A DNA stretch of 64,000 bases from ZC4RG29 sp964521255 (GTDB lineage: Bacteria; Bacteroidota; Bacteroidia; Cytophagales; Cyclobacteriaceae), in the NCBI GenBank assembly GCA_964521255.1, contig CAZFRM010000006.1, positions 1 through 64,000 of the forward strand. Reading direction: 5' to 3'. Position 1 is the first letter of the stretch; each line of letters begins with the position of its first letter. The notes under the pieces are model-generated. The model was not told the origin of the DNA. It did not search any database and saw only the letters and a list, made by a program, of their open reading frames with translations. Below, one piece after another: positions 45,843-55,032 of the stretch. Both the position numbers and the translations under genes were made by a program.

Positions 45843-46641
45843 CCTCCATTCATTAATTTTCCTTTGCAGCTTACTCATGTTTAGCTGCGATACTTTAAAA
45901 CGTTCAGGTGAAATTTTACTACGACGGTATAAAGTTTCATCACCGTCCATGTCGCCGACGTTAAATGTTGGGGACCCGATTTCAATTGCATCCACTGACA
46001 CCTTACTACTTAATGCAGTAGTGGGCTTTCATCCACCTGCAAGATTTCGTACAGATAACCCTGACGTAATTTTTATTTCCAGACTTGTTGGCTTGCCCGG
46101 CGATTCAATACAAATGAAGTCAGGTGAACTTTTACTTAATGGAAAAACATATCCACATTCCATAAATGTTAAATCAAGTTATCTGGTTGAGACCTCGATG
46201 CCTCTGAATGAAAAGAAAATTCCGGGTTTTGAATATCTTCAAAAGGAATACAATAAGTACACCTTCTTTTCAACTGAAGATGAAATTGCTAAACTTAAGG
46301 AAAACAAAGCTGTGATAAGAATAACAAGCAATATCGATCACTCCCCTTTCGAGGATTACTTTTTTTCAACCGGTCCGAACAACAATAATATTGATACGTG
46401 GGGGCCTCAGCGAATACCCAAAAAAAATGATATAATCACAATTGATCAAAGTAACATCGCCACGTACAGTACTTTGATTGTTGAACATGAGCAAGCAGAG
46501 ATGCCGTTAGTTGGGAGTCATTACAAGATTCAAAAAAATTATTATTTTATAGTAAGCGACAATCGGCACAATGCACTAGACTCCAGATTTTTAGGCTTCA
46601 TCCCGGAAGATCAAATCGTAGGCTTAGTTTATAAGAGATAG
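45829..46641 (+). CDS. Signal peptidase I-like lipoprotein lacking the catalytic lysine
   Basis: 270 residues, S26 (LepB-like) fold. Ser40 in SPSMSPTLNVGD matches the catalytic serine, and NRHNALDSRFLGFIPEDQIVG matches the C-terminal box E. The lysine box, normally Tyr-Ile-Lys-Arg-x-Val-Gly-x-Pro-Gly-Asp, reads ISRLVGLPGD here: Ser84 replaces the lysine. The N-terminus is a lipoprotein signal (lipobox LMFSC, Cys20) rather than the usual membrane helix. So it may be inactive, use another dyad, or have been recruited as a binding protein. It starts inside the last 14 bases of the M20 gene. This is not the main LepB. Confidence 0.85.
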   Translation: MLKGSLHSLIFLCSLLMFSCDTLKRSGEILLRRYKVSSPSMSPTLNVGDPISIASTDTLLLNAVVGFHPPARFRTDNPDVIFISRLVGLPGDSIQMKSGELLLNGKTYPHSINVKSSYLVETSMPLNEKKIPGFEYLQKEYNKYTFFSTEDEIAKLKENKAVIRITSNIDHSPFEDYFFSTGPNNNNIDTWGPQRIPKKNDIITIDQSNIATYSTLIVEHEQAEMPLVGSHYKIQKNYYFIVSDNRHNALDSRFLGFIPEDQIVGLVYKR

Positions 46642-46653
46642 TAACCAGGTATT

Positions 46654-47718
46654 TTAGAGCCCTTCGAACAAACTAAGGTTTCCTCCCTTTCTGAATTTTG
46701 TTAAATCAATTGGTGGCATCCTCCTGTCCCGGAAATGTTTTTTTATCGAAGTCCTGAAAAGCTGGTGAATCATATCGGCAAAATTTCCTTCACCACTCAT
46801 GCGTCTTCCAAATTGCGAATCATTTACATTACCGCCATGCATGGTGCATATCTGGTTCCAAACTTTATCGAAACGATCAGGGAAGTTTTTTCTTAACCAA
46901 TCTTCAAAAATCTTTCCGATTGATCCGTTTAATCTCACAACCGTCATTCCCGCACCCAAAGCGCCATGATCTGCAGCAGCTTTCAGCACTTGTGGTATTT
47001 CATGATGGTTGAGACCCGGAATAATTGGCGCATTCATAATGCCGACAGGCACATTGGCTTTTGCAAGCGCTTCTACGGTTTGTAATCGTTTCCTTGCGCT
47101 TGCTGTTCGCGGCTCCATTACACTTCGTAATTTTTCATCCAGTGTGGTTATTGAAATGTAAACGTGAACAAGATTATCGCTGGCGAGATCAGTAAGAAGA
47201 TCAAGGTCACGGAGAATGAGACTGTTCTTGGTAATCATTCCCAAAGGATGTCTATACTTTGCAAAGACTTTCAATAAGCTTCTTGTAATCTCTAGTTTTC
47301 TTTCCTGCGGTTGATAACAGTCCGTATTTCCCGAGACACTTATTGGCACTGCATTCCAATTCGGGTGGAGCAGAAATTTTTCCAATAATTCAGGAGCATT
47401 CTTCTTGACGATGATCTTGCTTTCAAAATCGAGTCCCGCATTGAACCCCCAGTATTCATGGGTATTTCTTGCGTAACAATAAATGCAACCATGCTCACAA
47501 CCCTGATAAGGATTTAATGAATACATCATTCCCAGGTCAGGGCTGGTGACTTTATTTACAATATTCTTCGGACTTTCATAAAATACTTGTGTTGCAGGCG
47601 TAGAAAAAAGCGGCTCATCTAAACCTTCAATGTGCTCCGTTACATATTGATTTTTGAGGAATTTATTCTCCGTTTTAATTTGTGCCCCGCGCCCCTTAAA
47701 ATAATTCTCGTCTTCCAT
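46654..47718 (-). CDS. PA0069/Rv2578c-like radical SAM protein
   Basis: 354 residues from ATG 47718, which follows a purine-rich AGGGAGGAAGA; an upstream ATG (47793) would add 25 residues unlike the family. The cluster cysteines are Cys74, Cys78 and Cys81 in CEHGCIYCYAR (CxxxCxxC). Downstream are ISVSGNTDCYQPQE and VGIMNAPIIPGLNHHEI, typical of the PA0069 family, and the C-terminal basic region follows. DNA-photolesion-related activity (spore photoproduct lyase-like) has been proposed for relatives, but is not established. It is divergent from the D-cysteine desulfhydrase homologue. Confidence 0.88.
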   Translation of the reverse strand: MEDENYFKGRGAQIKTENKFLKNQYVTEHIEGLDEPLFSTPATQVFYESPKNIVNKVTSPDLGMMYSLNPYQGCEHGCIYCYARNTHEYWGFNAGLDFESKIIVKKNAPELLEKFLLHPNWNAVPISVSGNTDCYQPQERKLEITRSLLKVFAKYRHPLGMITKNSLILRDLDLLTDLASDNLVHVYISITTLDEKLRSVMEPRTASARKRLQTVEALAKANVPVGIMNAPIIPGLNHHEIPQVLKAAADHGALGAGMTVVRLNGSIGKIFEDWLRKNFPDRFDKVWNQICTMHGGNVNDSQFGRRMSGEGNFADMIHQLFRTSIKKHFRDRRMPPIDLTKFRKGGNLSLFEGL

Positions 47719-47808
47719 TCTTCCTCCCTTTCTTTTTGAACAAGTTACATTCGCTTTGTTTGGAAGGGAAATCGAAATATCTTTCTCCGTCACAGGTTGT
47801 CAAACAAA

Positions 47809-48711
47809 ATGCTTTCTTACAAAGAAACTTCCATCCAGGAAATAACCGATCCAATCCTTGTTCAGTTTGGTGTTAAACTTTTTATCAAGCGGGAAGATCT
47901 GAATCATCCTTTTGTTACAGGAAATAAATGGTGGAAACTTAAGTACAATTTACAGGCAGCACGACTACAGGGCCATCATACATTGCTGACTTTTGGTGGC
48001 GCCTATTCGAATCACATTTATGCAACAGCAGCAGCGGCAAATGAATGTGGATTTAAAAGTATTGGCATTATAAGAGGTGAAGAAAACTTACCCCTGAACG
48101 CAACGCTTTCTTTTGCAAAAGCAAATGGCATGCACCTTCATTATATTTCCCGGGAATTGTATCGAAAAAAAAATGAAGTTGAATTTTTACAGGATGCGGA
48201 ACAGAAGTTTGGAAAATTTTATCTCATCCCTGAAGGTGGTACAAACCAATTAGCAATAGACGGAGTAAAAGATTTTACTGAAACGCTTGCGGAAATTTCA
48301 TTCGATTATTTATGTGTGCCTGTTGGAACAGGCGGTACAGTGGCCGGACTCATTGAAGGGTCGAAAGGAAAAGGTAAAATAATAGGTTACTCTTCTTTGA
48401 AGGGAGGAGAATTTTTAGAAAATGACGTTAAAGGAATGATTGATTCGTCTTCTTCGCACTACAACAATTGGCGCATAGAGACAAGGTATCATCAGGGAGG
48501 TTATGGAAAAGTAACAAATGAACTTCTCGAATTTCTAAAAACATTTGAAGCAAAACACAACGTTCGCCTTGACCCTATTTACACAGGAAAAATGATGTGG
48601 GGAATTTTCGAAAGCATAAAGAGAAATGAATTTCCTGGAGGATCAGTAATTCTTGCAATACATACCGGTGGATTGCAAGGATGGAATGGAATTCTTGATC
48701 AGGTATCTTAA
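47809..48711 (+). CDS. D-cysteine desulfhydrase / ACC deaminase family enzyme (PLP)
   Basis: 300 residues from ATG 47809 (a TTG at 47797 is possible). Fold type II PLP enzyme. GNKWWKLKYNL holds the Schiff-base lysine region (NK-x-x-K), FGGAYSNHIYATAAAA is the Ser-Asn-His loop, and PVGTGGTVAGL binds the phosphate. In this family the second substrate determinant distinguishes ACC deaminase from D-cysteine desulfhydrase; I cannot decide by reading, but most Bacteroidota members are assigned to the desulfhydrase side. Its end overlaps the convergent TauE gene by 4 bp. Confidence 0.88.
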   Translation: MLSYKETSIQEITDPILVQFGVKLFIKREDLNHPFVTGNKWWKLKYNLQAARLQGHHTLLTFGGAYSNHIYATAAAANECGFKSIGIIRGEENLPLNATLSFAKANGMHLHYISRELYRKKNEVEFLQDAEQKFGKFYLIPEGGTNQLAIDGVKDFTETLAEISFDYLCVPVGTGGTVAGLIEGSKGKGKIIGYSSLKGGEFLENDVKGMIDSSSSHYNNWRIETRYHQGGYGKVTNELLEFLKTFEAKHNVRLDPIYTGKMMWGIFESIKRNEFPGGSVILAIHTGGLQGWNGILDQVS

Positions 48712-49463
48712 GTGGCCAGCATGTATATCGCTGCGACTAATGTCATTCCTATAATGAACCAACGATAAACTTTTTCTGATAAAACTTTTACAATCTGTAT
48801 TCCCAAATATCCCCCCAACAATATTGCCGGAATGGTTAGAAGATTTAACATAAAGGTATTGAGTGTAACGGTTTTCCACGCGAATACATGAAATGGAACC
48901 TTGAACCAGTTGATGACCATAAACAACCAGGCCGTTGTGCCGATGTAAACATTTTTTGGCAGCCGCATCGATAGTAAATAAATCGCCATCACTGATCCGG
49001 CAAGATTACCAACCATAGATGTAAATCCTCCGGCAACTCCTGTTATGCGACTAAACCATGGGTAATCAGGAATATCTTTTTTATGTCCACGCTCTAACCA
49101 GATCATCACCATCACACTAAATAAAATGATGGTTGCCATAATAACTTTGAACAAATCGTCATTAACATATTTTCCAACAATGGTCCCTATAATAACACCG
49201 ACAGCTGCCCACGGAAAAAGTTTTTTAAGATGTGACCACGATGCATGACGATGATAGTATATAACACCAAAAATGTCAGCGATGCAAAGCATGGGCAACA
49301 TGATGCCACTTGAAAGTTGCCCTCCAAAAGCAGCAGCAAGTATTGGGACGGACATCATGCCAGCGCCATGAACGCCAGTCTTTGCCATACCTGTTAACAA
49401 CGCTACTGAACCTAATATGATCAAATCAAAATAAGACAGGTCAAAGGAGAAGAGAGATATCAA
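48708..49463 (-). CDS. TauE/SafE family sulfite/anion exporter
   Basis: 251 residues with about eight hydrophobic segments in two similar halves. Family motifs: LTGMAKTGVHGAGMMSVPIL, IMLPMLCIADIFGVIYY, WAAVGVIIGT and GVAGGFTSMVGNLAGSVMAIYL (quoted in part). TauE/SafE proteins export sulfite, sulfoacetate or similar anions; the actual substrate is unknown. Neighbouring D-cysteine desulfhydrase homologue suggests a sulfur link, but that is speculative. It is followed leftward-upstream by the deoxynucleoside kinase gene after 11 bp. Confidence 0.9.
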   Translation of the reverse strand: MISLFSFDLSYFDLIILGSVALLTGMAKTGVHGAGMMSVPILAAAFGGQLSSGIMLPMLCIADIFGVIYYHRHASWSHLKKLFPWAAVGVIIGTIVGKYVNDDLFKVIMATIILFSVMVMIWLERGHKKDIPDYPWFSRITGVAGGFTSMVGNLAGSVMAIYLLSMRLPKNVYIGTTAWLFMVINWFKVPFHVFAWKTVTLNTFMLNLLTIPAILLGGYLGIQIVKVLSEKVYRWFIIGMTLVAAIYMLAT

Positions 49464-49474
49464 TTCCGTGGGAT

Positions 49475-50110
49475 TTAATTGTCGAATAAACTATTCAATT
49501 CAAGATCAATTTTATTGACAATGAAAGAGAAGTCGTCCACATTTTCAATAAAGTCGAGATTGTTTACATCAATAATGAGAAGTTTGCCGAGTGAATAACT
49601 ACCTATCCATTTTTCATAATGTTCATTCAGATTTTTCAGATAGTCTAAACGGATAGCAAACTCATAATCACGGCCACGTTTTTGAATTTGTCTTACAAGC
49701 TTGGGTATATCCGCGCGCAAATAGATTAAGAGATCGGGCGGAGGCACAAAGTTTATCATTGAATTAAAAATATCGAGATAACTTTGGTAGTCTCTTTCAT
49801 TGATGTAACCGCTCTTGTGCAAATTGCTTGCAAAAATGTAGGCATCTTCATAAATAGTTCTATCCTGTATAGTGGGTTTATTGCTATTCCGAATTTCATT
49901 TACATGACGGAACCGACTGTTTAAAAAATAGATTTGCAGATGGAATGCCCAACGTGGCATGTCATAATAAAAATCACGGAGGTAGGGGTTCGTATCAACC
50001 GATTCAAACAAAGCCTGCCATCCATAGTGTTTCGCCAGTTTTTCTGTTAGCACGGTTTTTCCCGAACCAATATTACCGGCAATGGCTATATGTTTTAAAA
50101 GTTTACTCAA
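49475..50110 (-). CDS. Deoxynucleoside kinase
   Basis: Salvage phosphorylation of a deoxynucleoside. From TTG 50110 it has 211 residues and a start (MSKLLKHIAIAGNIG) matching the family; an ATG at 50152 would add 14 residues of no family likeness. P-loop GNIGSGKT with Lys18; YDMPRWAFHLQIYFLNSRF (quoted in part) and TIQDRTIYEDAYIFA with the DRS/DRT-like catalytic motif; LIYLRADIPKLVRQIQKRGRDYE is the lid. The specific base is unknown. Confidence 0.9.
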   Translation of the reverse strand: MSKLLKHIAIAGNIGSGKTVLTEKLAKHYGWQALFESVDTNPYLRDFYYDMPRWAFHLQIYFLNSRFRHVNEIRNSNKPTIQDRTIYEDAYIFASNLHKSGYINERDYQSYLDIFNSMINFVPPPDLLIYLRADIPKLVRQIQKRGRDYEFAIRLDYLKNLNEHYEKWIGSYSLGKLLIIDVNNLDFIENVDDFSFIVNKIDLELNSLFDN

Positions 50111-50259
50111 CGCTGTTAAGTTAGAAGATATAAACCTGATTGTAAGTATCAAAAAATTGCTGACACCACAAACGACGCCCTGGATTTAAACCGACACCTA
50201 AGGATGCTTTTAATTGTAAAATCTGATAACTTGTCTCCTTCGCATATAAAAATCCTTTT

Positions 50260-51132
50260 ATGAAGATATCAAGAAAACAAGCCTTAAAAACTATGGCGGC
50301 GGGCGCGATAGGATCAATTTCTATCCCTGCTTTTTCAGCATCATTAAAAAATCTTGAAACGATGACCCTTGCCGGAAACGTAAATCAATCAGTATGCCGC
50401 TGGTGTTACCAGAACATTCCCCTTGAACAATTATGTGAAGCAGCGAAAGCCATGGGATTAAAATCGGTTGAATTGTTACACCCGAATGAGTGGGATGTTG
50501 CTATTAAAAATGGACTAACCTGCGCCATGTCTTTTGGAAGTGGTCTTGGCATACCAAAAGGTTTTAATGATTCGCAGTATCACGCGCAGCTTTTGAAGGA
50601 CTATACAGAACTTATTCCCAAGGCAGTTGATCATGGATTAAAAAATATCATTTGCTTTTCCGGGAACAGGAATGGCATAGCCGATTCAGTTGGTCTTGAA
50701 AATTGTGCAAAAGGTCTTGCGCCGGTGATGAAGGTTGCTGAGAAGTACAATATCAACATCGTGATGGAATTGCTAAACAGCAAAGTCAACCACCCCGATT
50801 ACCAATGCGATCATACACCCTGGGGAGTAGAGCTTTGTAAAAAAGTTGGCTCAGAAAATTTTAAGCTGCTTTATGATATTTACCACATGCAAATCATGGA
50901 AGGCGATGTGATTGCAACTATTGAAAAGTATCATCCCTACATTGCGCATTATCACACGGGAGGAGTTCCAGGGCGTGCTGAAATTAATGATACACAAGAG
51001 CTCTATTATCCGGCAATCATGAAAGCCATACTCAAGACAGGCTACAAAGGATTTGTTGGACAAGAGTTTGTTCCCAAAGGACCCGATGCTCTTGCATCAC
51101 TTAAGGAAGGAGTCAAAATTTGTGATGTTTAG
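50260..51132 (+). CDS. Hydroxypyruvate isomerase-like TIM-barrel protein, exported
   Basis: 290 residues. N-terminal signal-like region (SRKQALKTMAAGAIGSISIP) with Ser-Arg-Lys, similar to a Tat signal although the second Arg is Lys. The xylose-isomerase-like TIM barrel follows: KSVELLHPNEWDVA, VMELLNSKVNHPDYQCDHT, LLYDIYHMQIMEGDV and GQEFVPKG hold the metal-binding Glu, Asp, His and Glu expected of the Hyi family. Periplasmic members of this group are common in Bacteroidota but their substrates are mostly unknown. Confidence 0.85.
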   Translation: MKISRKQALKTMAAGAIGSISIPAFSASLKNLETMTLAGNVNQSVCRWCYQNIPLEQLCEAAKAMGLKSVELLHPNEWDVAIKNGLTCAMSFGSGLGIPKGFNDSQYHAQLLKDYTELIPKAVDHGLKNIICFSGNRNGIADSVGLENCAKGLAPVMKVAEKYNINIVMELLNSKVNHPDYQCDHTPWGVELCKKVGSENFKLLYDIYHMQIMEGDVIATIEKYHPYIAHYHTGGVPGRAEINDTQELYYPAIMKAILKTGYKGFVGQEFVPKGPDALASLKEGVKICDV

Positions 51133-51144
51133 TTGTGGAATACA

Positions 51145-54100
51145 TCAGTCCCCTTTAGGGGATTTAGGGGTAGGGGTAGGGTGACCCCACCCACCACCAC
51201 CCGGAGTTTTAATTATAACACGATCTCCGGGATTGACAACTGTTCCATCAATACCTTTTAAATTTTCTTTTTCTCCTCCGGCGCGAATGATGATTTGTTC
51301 GCCAGGTGCACCGGGTTCTCCTCCTTTCATGCCATAAGGTTGTTCAATCCTATGCTGAGAGAGAATGCTGATTTCCATTTTCTCTTTGAAAAAAATTTCA
51401 CGAATCACACCGTTACCACCCTGCCATTTACCTTTTCCTCCAGAACCTTTTCGAATGGAAAAACTCTCCAATCTTACCGGGTAACGATGCTCCAGTATTT
51501 CAGGGTCTGTGATTCGTGTGTTTGTCATGTGTTGATGAACGGCATCAGCTCCACTAAAACCAGGACCAGCGCCGGTTCCACCACAAATGGTTTCGTAGTA
51601 ACCAAAATTTTCATTGCCAAAGAGAAAGTTGTTCATAGTACCCTGACTACACGCAGCAAGGCCAAATGCTTTTAATAAAGTATCCGTTAAGCGTTGACTA
51701 ACTTCTGTATTTCCACCCACCACCGCCGGCGACTTGGCATTGATCCTGTTGAACTTCGGATTTAAAATACTTTGTGGGATAATCAACTTTACATTGCTCA
51801 GCAAACCTTCATTCAACGGAAGTGGTTCATTAACCCATAAACGTAAGACGTAGAGTACAACGCTGTGAATTATAGCTTCAGTTGCATTCATGTTTCCCGA
51901 GTGAACTTTTGACGAACCACTGAAATCAATGGTTAATTTATTTTGCTTTGAAGTGATGGATACCTTTAAAACTGATCCATCATCAAGGCGTTCAACGGCT
52001 TTGTAAATTTTACGAGGAAGCAGCTTGATTTTTTCCTTGATAAAGAGAGCAGATTGCTGATAAATTTTATCCATGTACTTCCTTACGTCAATGACACCAT
52101 GCAGCCTGCATAACTCCTTCAGTTCTTTTTCCCCATGAAGCAATGAAGCCAGTGCACCATTCAGATCGGCAAGGTTCTCCTGGATATTTCTAGAGGGATA
52201 AGTTGCTGACGAAAAAATTCTTTCAAGCGAATTCCAATGTACCACTCCCTTTCGCATGAGGTAGGTTGGAAAAATTACAACACCTTCTTCCTCCAATGTT
52301 TTTGCATTGGCAGGCATGGAGCCGGGTGACTTTCCGCCTACTTCAGCGTGGTGAGCACGGTTCACTACATATCCCACTAATTTCTTTTTAAAATAAACTG
52401 GTTTGATAAGGGTAATATCCGGAAGATGTGAACCACCAAACGCAGGATGATTGGTGATGACTACATCGCCATCATTCATTTTAATTTTTTTTCGAACAGT
52501 GCGAACACAAACACCAAGACTTCCCAGATGTACCGGAATATGTGGTGCATTTACAATAAGGTTTCCCTTTGCATTTAACAGGGCACAGGAAAAATCAAGG
52601 CGCTCTTTTACGTTGACTGAAAACGAAGCACGCTGAAGCAAGGCGCCCATGTTCTGTGCCACGGCTGTAAACCGGTTAGTATATAACGCTAACTTACCCT
52701 GCTCAGAGTCAATTGATTTTTTTTTGAGTGCATTCTTCTTTTTTAGAATCCCATTCTCATTTCCATCAAGATAAAATTCCCAATCATCTTCTATGAAAAG
52801 CGTAGAGTTATCACTGATCAGCAGAGAAGGACCTTTAATAGTTGCGCCAGGTAAAAGTTTTTCCCAGCGAAAGACCGGACATTTTTTCCAGTTCTCACCA
52901 ACATAAATGGATTGCTCTTTATCAGTTTTCGGTCGATACCGTTTTGGCGATATAATTTGATTGCCCTGAGGTTCGTTTTTAACAGAAATGATAACTCTAA
53001 TCATTTCTAATTCAATTGTGCGGCCTTTAATGAAATGTCCATAAATCTTTTTGTACTGCCTGATGAATTTTTTTTCGATGTCATCACCAGGCTGATATTC
53101 AATTTCGATTGATGTTTCTTGTCCATTGAGTCTTAGGAATAATAATTGATTGGCAATGACTATTGTCTCAGGGTCAAAACCTTCATTGATCAATTCTTTT
53201 TTAGCATCGTTGTAAAGTTCATCTATGGTCTCATTCAATTTCTCTTCAACTGAATGAAGCGGGAATAAAAAAAGTTTTTCACGAATGCGTTCTACTTTTG
53301 CATGACCGATACCATAAGCAGATAAGAGGCCGGCATCATATGGGATGATAATTTCCTGTATTCCCAACATTGAAGAAAGTGCACACGCATGTTGTCCTCC
53401 TGCTCCGCCAAAACAAAGCATAGCGTAATCTTTAACATCATAACCACGCTGAAGCGATACCTTGCTGATAGCTTCAGCCATCTTTTCATTTGCGATCTGT
53501 ATAAATACCTCAAGAATATCTTCGGCTTTAGTTTTCTTTCTTCCACCGCTATTCACTTGCGTGAGTATTTCAGTTAGTTTTTTCTCTGCTTGTGTTCTTT
53601 GAATAGGAATAGAAAAATTGCTTTCATTAAGACGACCCAGAAGAAGGTTAATGTCTGTAATCGTTAAGGGACCACCCATACCGTAACAGGCGGGTCCTGG
53701 ATTTGCTCCGGCGCTATGTGGTCCGACTATAAACCGATAACCATCATAACTGCAAATGGATCCTCCGCCGGCAGCAATTGTTTCTATGGCAATAGAAGGC
53801 GAAAGTATTTTAAGTTTACCAACAATACACTCGAACCTGTAGTCAGGCCGTTGGTTACAAAGCGACACATCCGTACTTGTTCCCCCCATGTCAAAAGTAA
53901 TGACCTTCGCCCGTTCAGATTGCTGCGCTTTCTTTAAACTTCCAATGACCCCGCCGGCCGGTCCGCTTAAAAGACTGTCTTTCGGTTTGTAATCTGTTGC
54001 CTGAAGTAATCCACCCGCGCTCGACATAATGTAAAACGTTGGCATGTCAAGCCCTTCTTTTATGCGTTGAACATATTGGTTAATAATTGGATGGAGGTAA

Positions 54101-54933
54101 GCATTAACAACAGTGGTTTCTGCTCTGGATAATATTTTTATTTGATTAGAAAGACCAGTGGAAATGGACACAAAAGAGAATCCATTTTTTTGGAGATGTT
54201 GTTCAAGTTCAATCTCATGCCTGGGATTACGATAACTGTTCAGCAATGCAATAGCAACCGAATGAATATTTTCTCGCCGCAATGCTGAGCAGAGCCGGGT
54301 TATTTCATTTGATGAAACCTCTCTAAGGACATTACCATCCGAATCAATTCGTTCATCAATTTCAAAAACCAAATCATGCAAAGGAGGGTCCTTTATGATA
54401 TTTAGTGAAAACAAATCAGGGCGTTGCTGATTTCCAATAAGCAATAGATCTTTAAATCCTTTTGTGACAAGAAAGGCAGTGCGCGCACCTTTCCTTTCCA
54501 GTAATGCATTTGTTCCGCGCGTAGATCCTAACCGGAGATCAATTAATGGAAATGGTGCACCCAAAGATGTCTCTGTCAAAAGTCTTGATGCAAAAACAGG
54601 GACCTCTTCGTCGCTTGTGATCTCAGCAATTGTTGCTGTATTCTTTTTGTATGGAGCGTTTACAAAAACCTCAGAGCGTTTTGTATCTACTTTTAAAATT
54701 GATGCTGACTGGCCGTTAATACTGAAAGTAAATCCCTGAAAAAAATCTAGTTGAAGCTGAAAAGGAAATTGAAGAATGAAAGATGATTCGCCTGTTTGTT
54801 GAATTATTTTAAGCCTTAGCAATCCACTGCTTAATACCTTCAATCGTTTTAATTCACCCTCTGGTGAAGTGGCCAGGCAATCCGTAAAAGTACCACCGGT
54901 ATCAATCCAAATTTTCCAGGGTTTAACAGACAT
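51145..54933 (-). CDS. Hydantoinase/5-oxoprolinase, fused A and B subunits
   Basis: ATP-dependent hydrolase of 5-oxoproline or a related cyclic amide; 1262 residues. The HyuA half (about 1-690) has two actin-fold phosphate loops, IDTGGTFTDCLA near the N-terminus and TFDMGGTSTDVSL in the middle; AAGGGSICSYDG is also typical. The HyuB half (about 720-1262) has SVNVKERLDFSCALL, HIPVHLGSLGVCV, GDVVITNHPAFGGSHLPDIT (quoted in part) and the GGTGAGPG motif. The final dozen residues (PTPTPKSPKGD) are encoded by a G-rich REP-like repeat, so the original C-terminus may have been replaced. Eukaryotic-type fused forms also occur in bacteria. Confidence 0.92.
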   Translation of the reverse strand: MSVKPWKIWIDTGGTFTDCLATSPEGELKRLKVLSSGLLRLKIIQQTGESSFILQFPFQLQLDFFQGFTFSINGQSASILKVDTKRSEVFVNAPYKKNTATIAEITSDEEVPVFASRLLTETSLGAPFPLIDLRLGSTRGTNALLERKGARTAFLVTKGFKDLLLIGNQQRPDLFSLNIIKDPPLHDLVFEIDERIDSDGNVLREVSSNEITRLCSALRRENIHSVAIALLNSYRNPRHEIELEQHLQKNGFSFVSISTGLSNQIKILSRAETTVVNAYLHPIINQYVQRIKEGLDMPTFYIMSSAGGLLQATDYKPKDSLLSGPAGGVIGSLKKAQQSERAKVITFDMGGTSTDVSLCNQRPDYRFECIVGKLKILSPSIAIETIAAGGGSICSYDGYRFIVGPHSAGANPGPACYGMGGPLTITDINLLLGRLNESNFSIPIQRTQAEKKLTEILTQVNSGGRKKTKAEDILEVFIQIANEKMAEAISKVSLQRGYDVKDYAMLCFGGAGGQHACALSSMLGIQEIIIPYDAGLLSAYGIGHAKVERIREKLFLFPLHSVEEKLNETIDELYNDAKKELINEGFDPETIVIANQLLFLRLNGQETSIEIEYQPGDDIEKKFIRQYKKIYGHFIKGRTIELEMIRVIISVKNEPQGNQIISPKRYRPKTDKEQSIYVGENWKKCPVFRWEKLLPGATIKGPSLLISDNSTLFIEDDWEFYLDGNENGILKKKNALKKKSIDSEQGKLALYTNRFTAVAQNMGALLQRASFSVNVKERLDFSCALLNAKGNLIVNAPHIPVHLGSLGVCVRTVRKKIKMNDGDVVITNHPAFGGSHLPDITLIKPVYFKKKLVGYVVNRAHHAEVGGKSPGSMPANAKTLEEEGVVIFPTYLMRKGVVHWNSLERIFSSATYPSRNIQENLADLNGALASLLHGEKELKELCRLHGVIDVRKYMDKIYQQSALFIKEKIKLLPRKIYKAVERLDDGSVLKVSITSKQNKLTIDFSGSSKVHSGNMNATEAIIHSVVLYVLRLWVNEPLPLNEGLLSNVKLIIPQSILNPKFNRINAKSPAVVGGNTEVSQRLTDTLLKAFGLAACSQGTMNNFLFGNENFGYYETICGGTGAGPGFSGADAVHQHMTNTRITDPEILEHRYPVRLESFSIRKGSGGKGKWQGGNGVIREIFFKEKMEISILSQHRIEQPYGMKGGEPGAPGEQIIIRAGGEKENLKGIDGTVVNPGDRVIIKTPGGGGWGHPTPTPKSPKGD
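51149..51185. repeat. REP-like hairpin and G-rich tail overlapping a C-terminus
   Basis: CCCC-TTTA-GGGG hairpin (51150-51161) followed by ATTTAGGGGTAGGGGTAGGG. Same hairpin plus G-tail structure as the cores at 18285, 33688 and 41339. It encodes, on the minus strand, the last residues of the 5-oxoprolinase-like protein. Confidence 0.55.
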
Positions 54934-55032
54934 TAGGATATTGTATTTGAAGAGAAGCAGTAAAATAGTAACAAACTTGTGAATTACTTCATGCTGTGGA
55001 AATCAAAAGGAAATGATGAAGGATGTTTTGCA

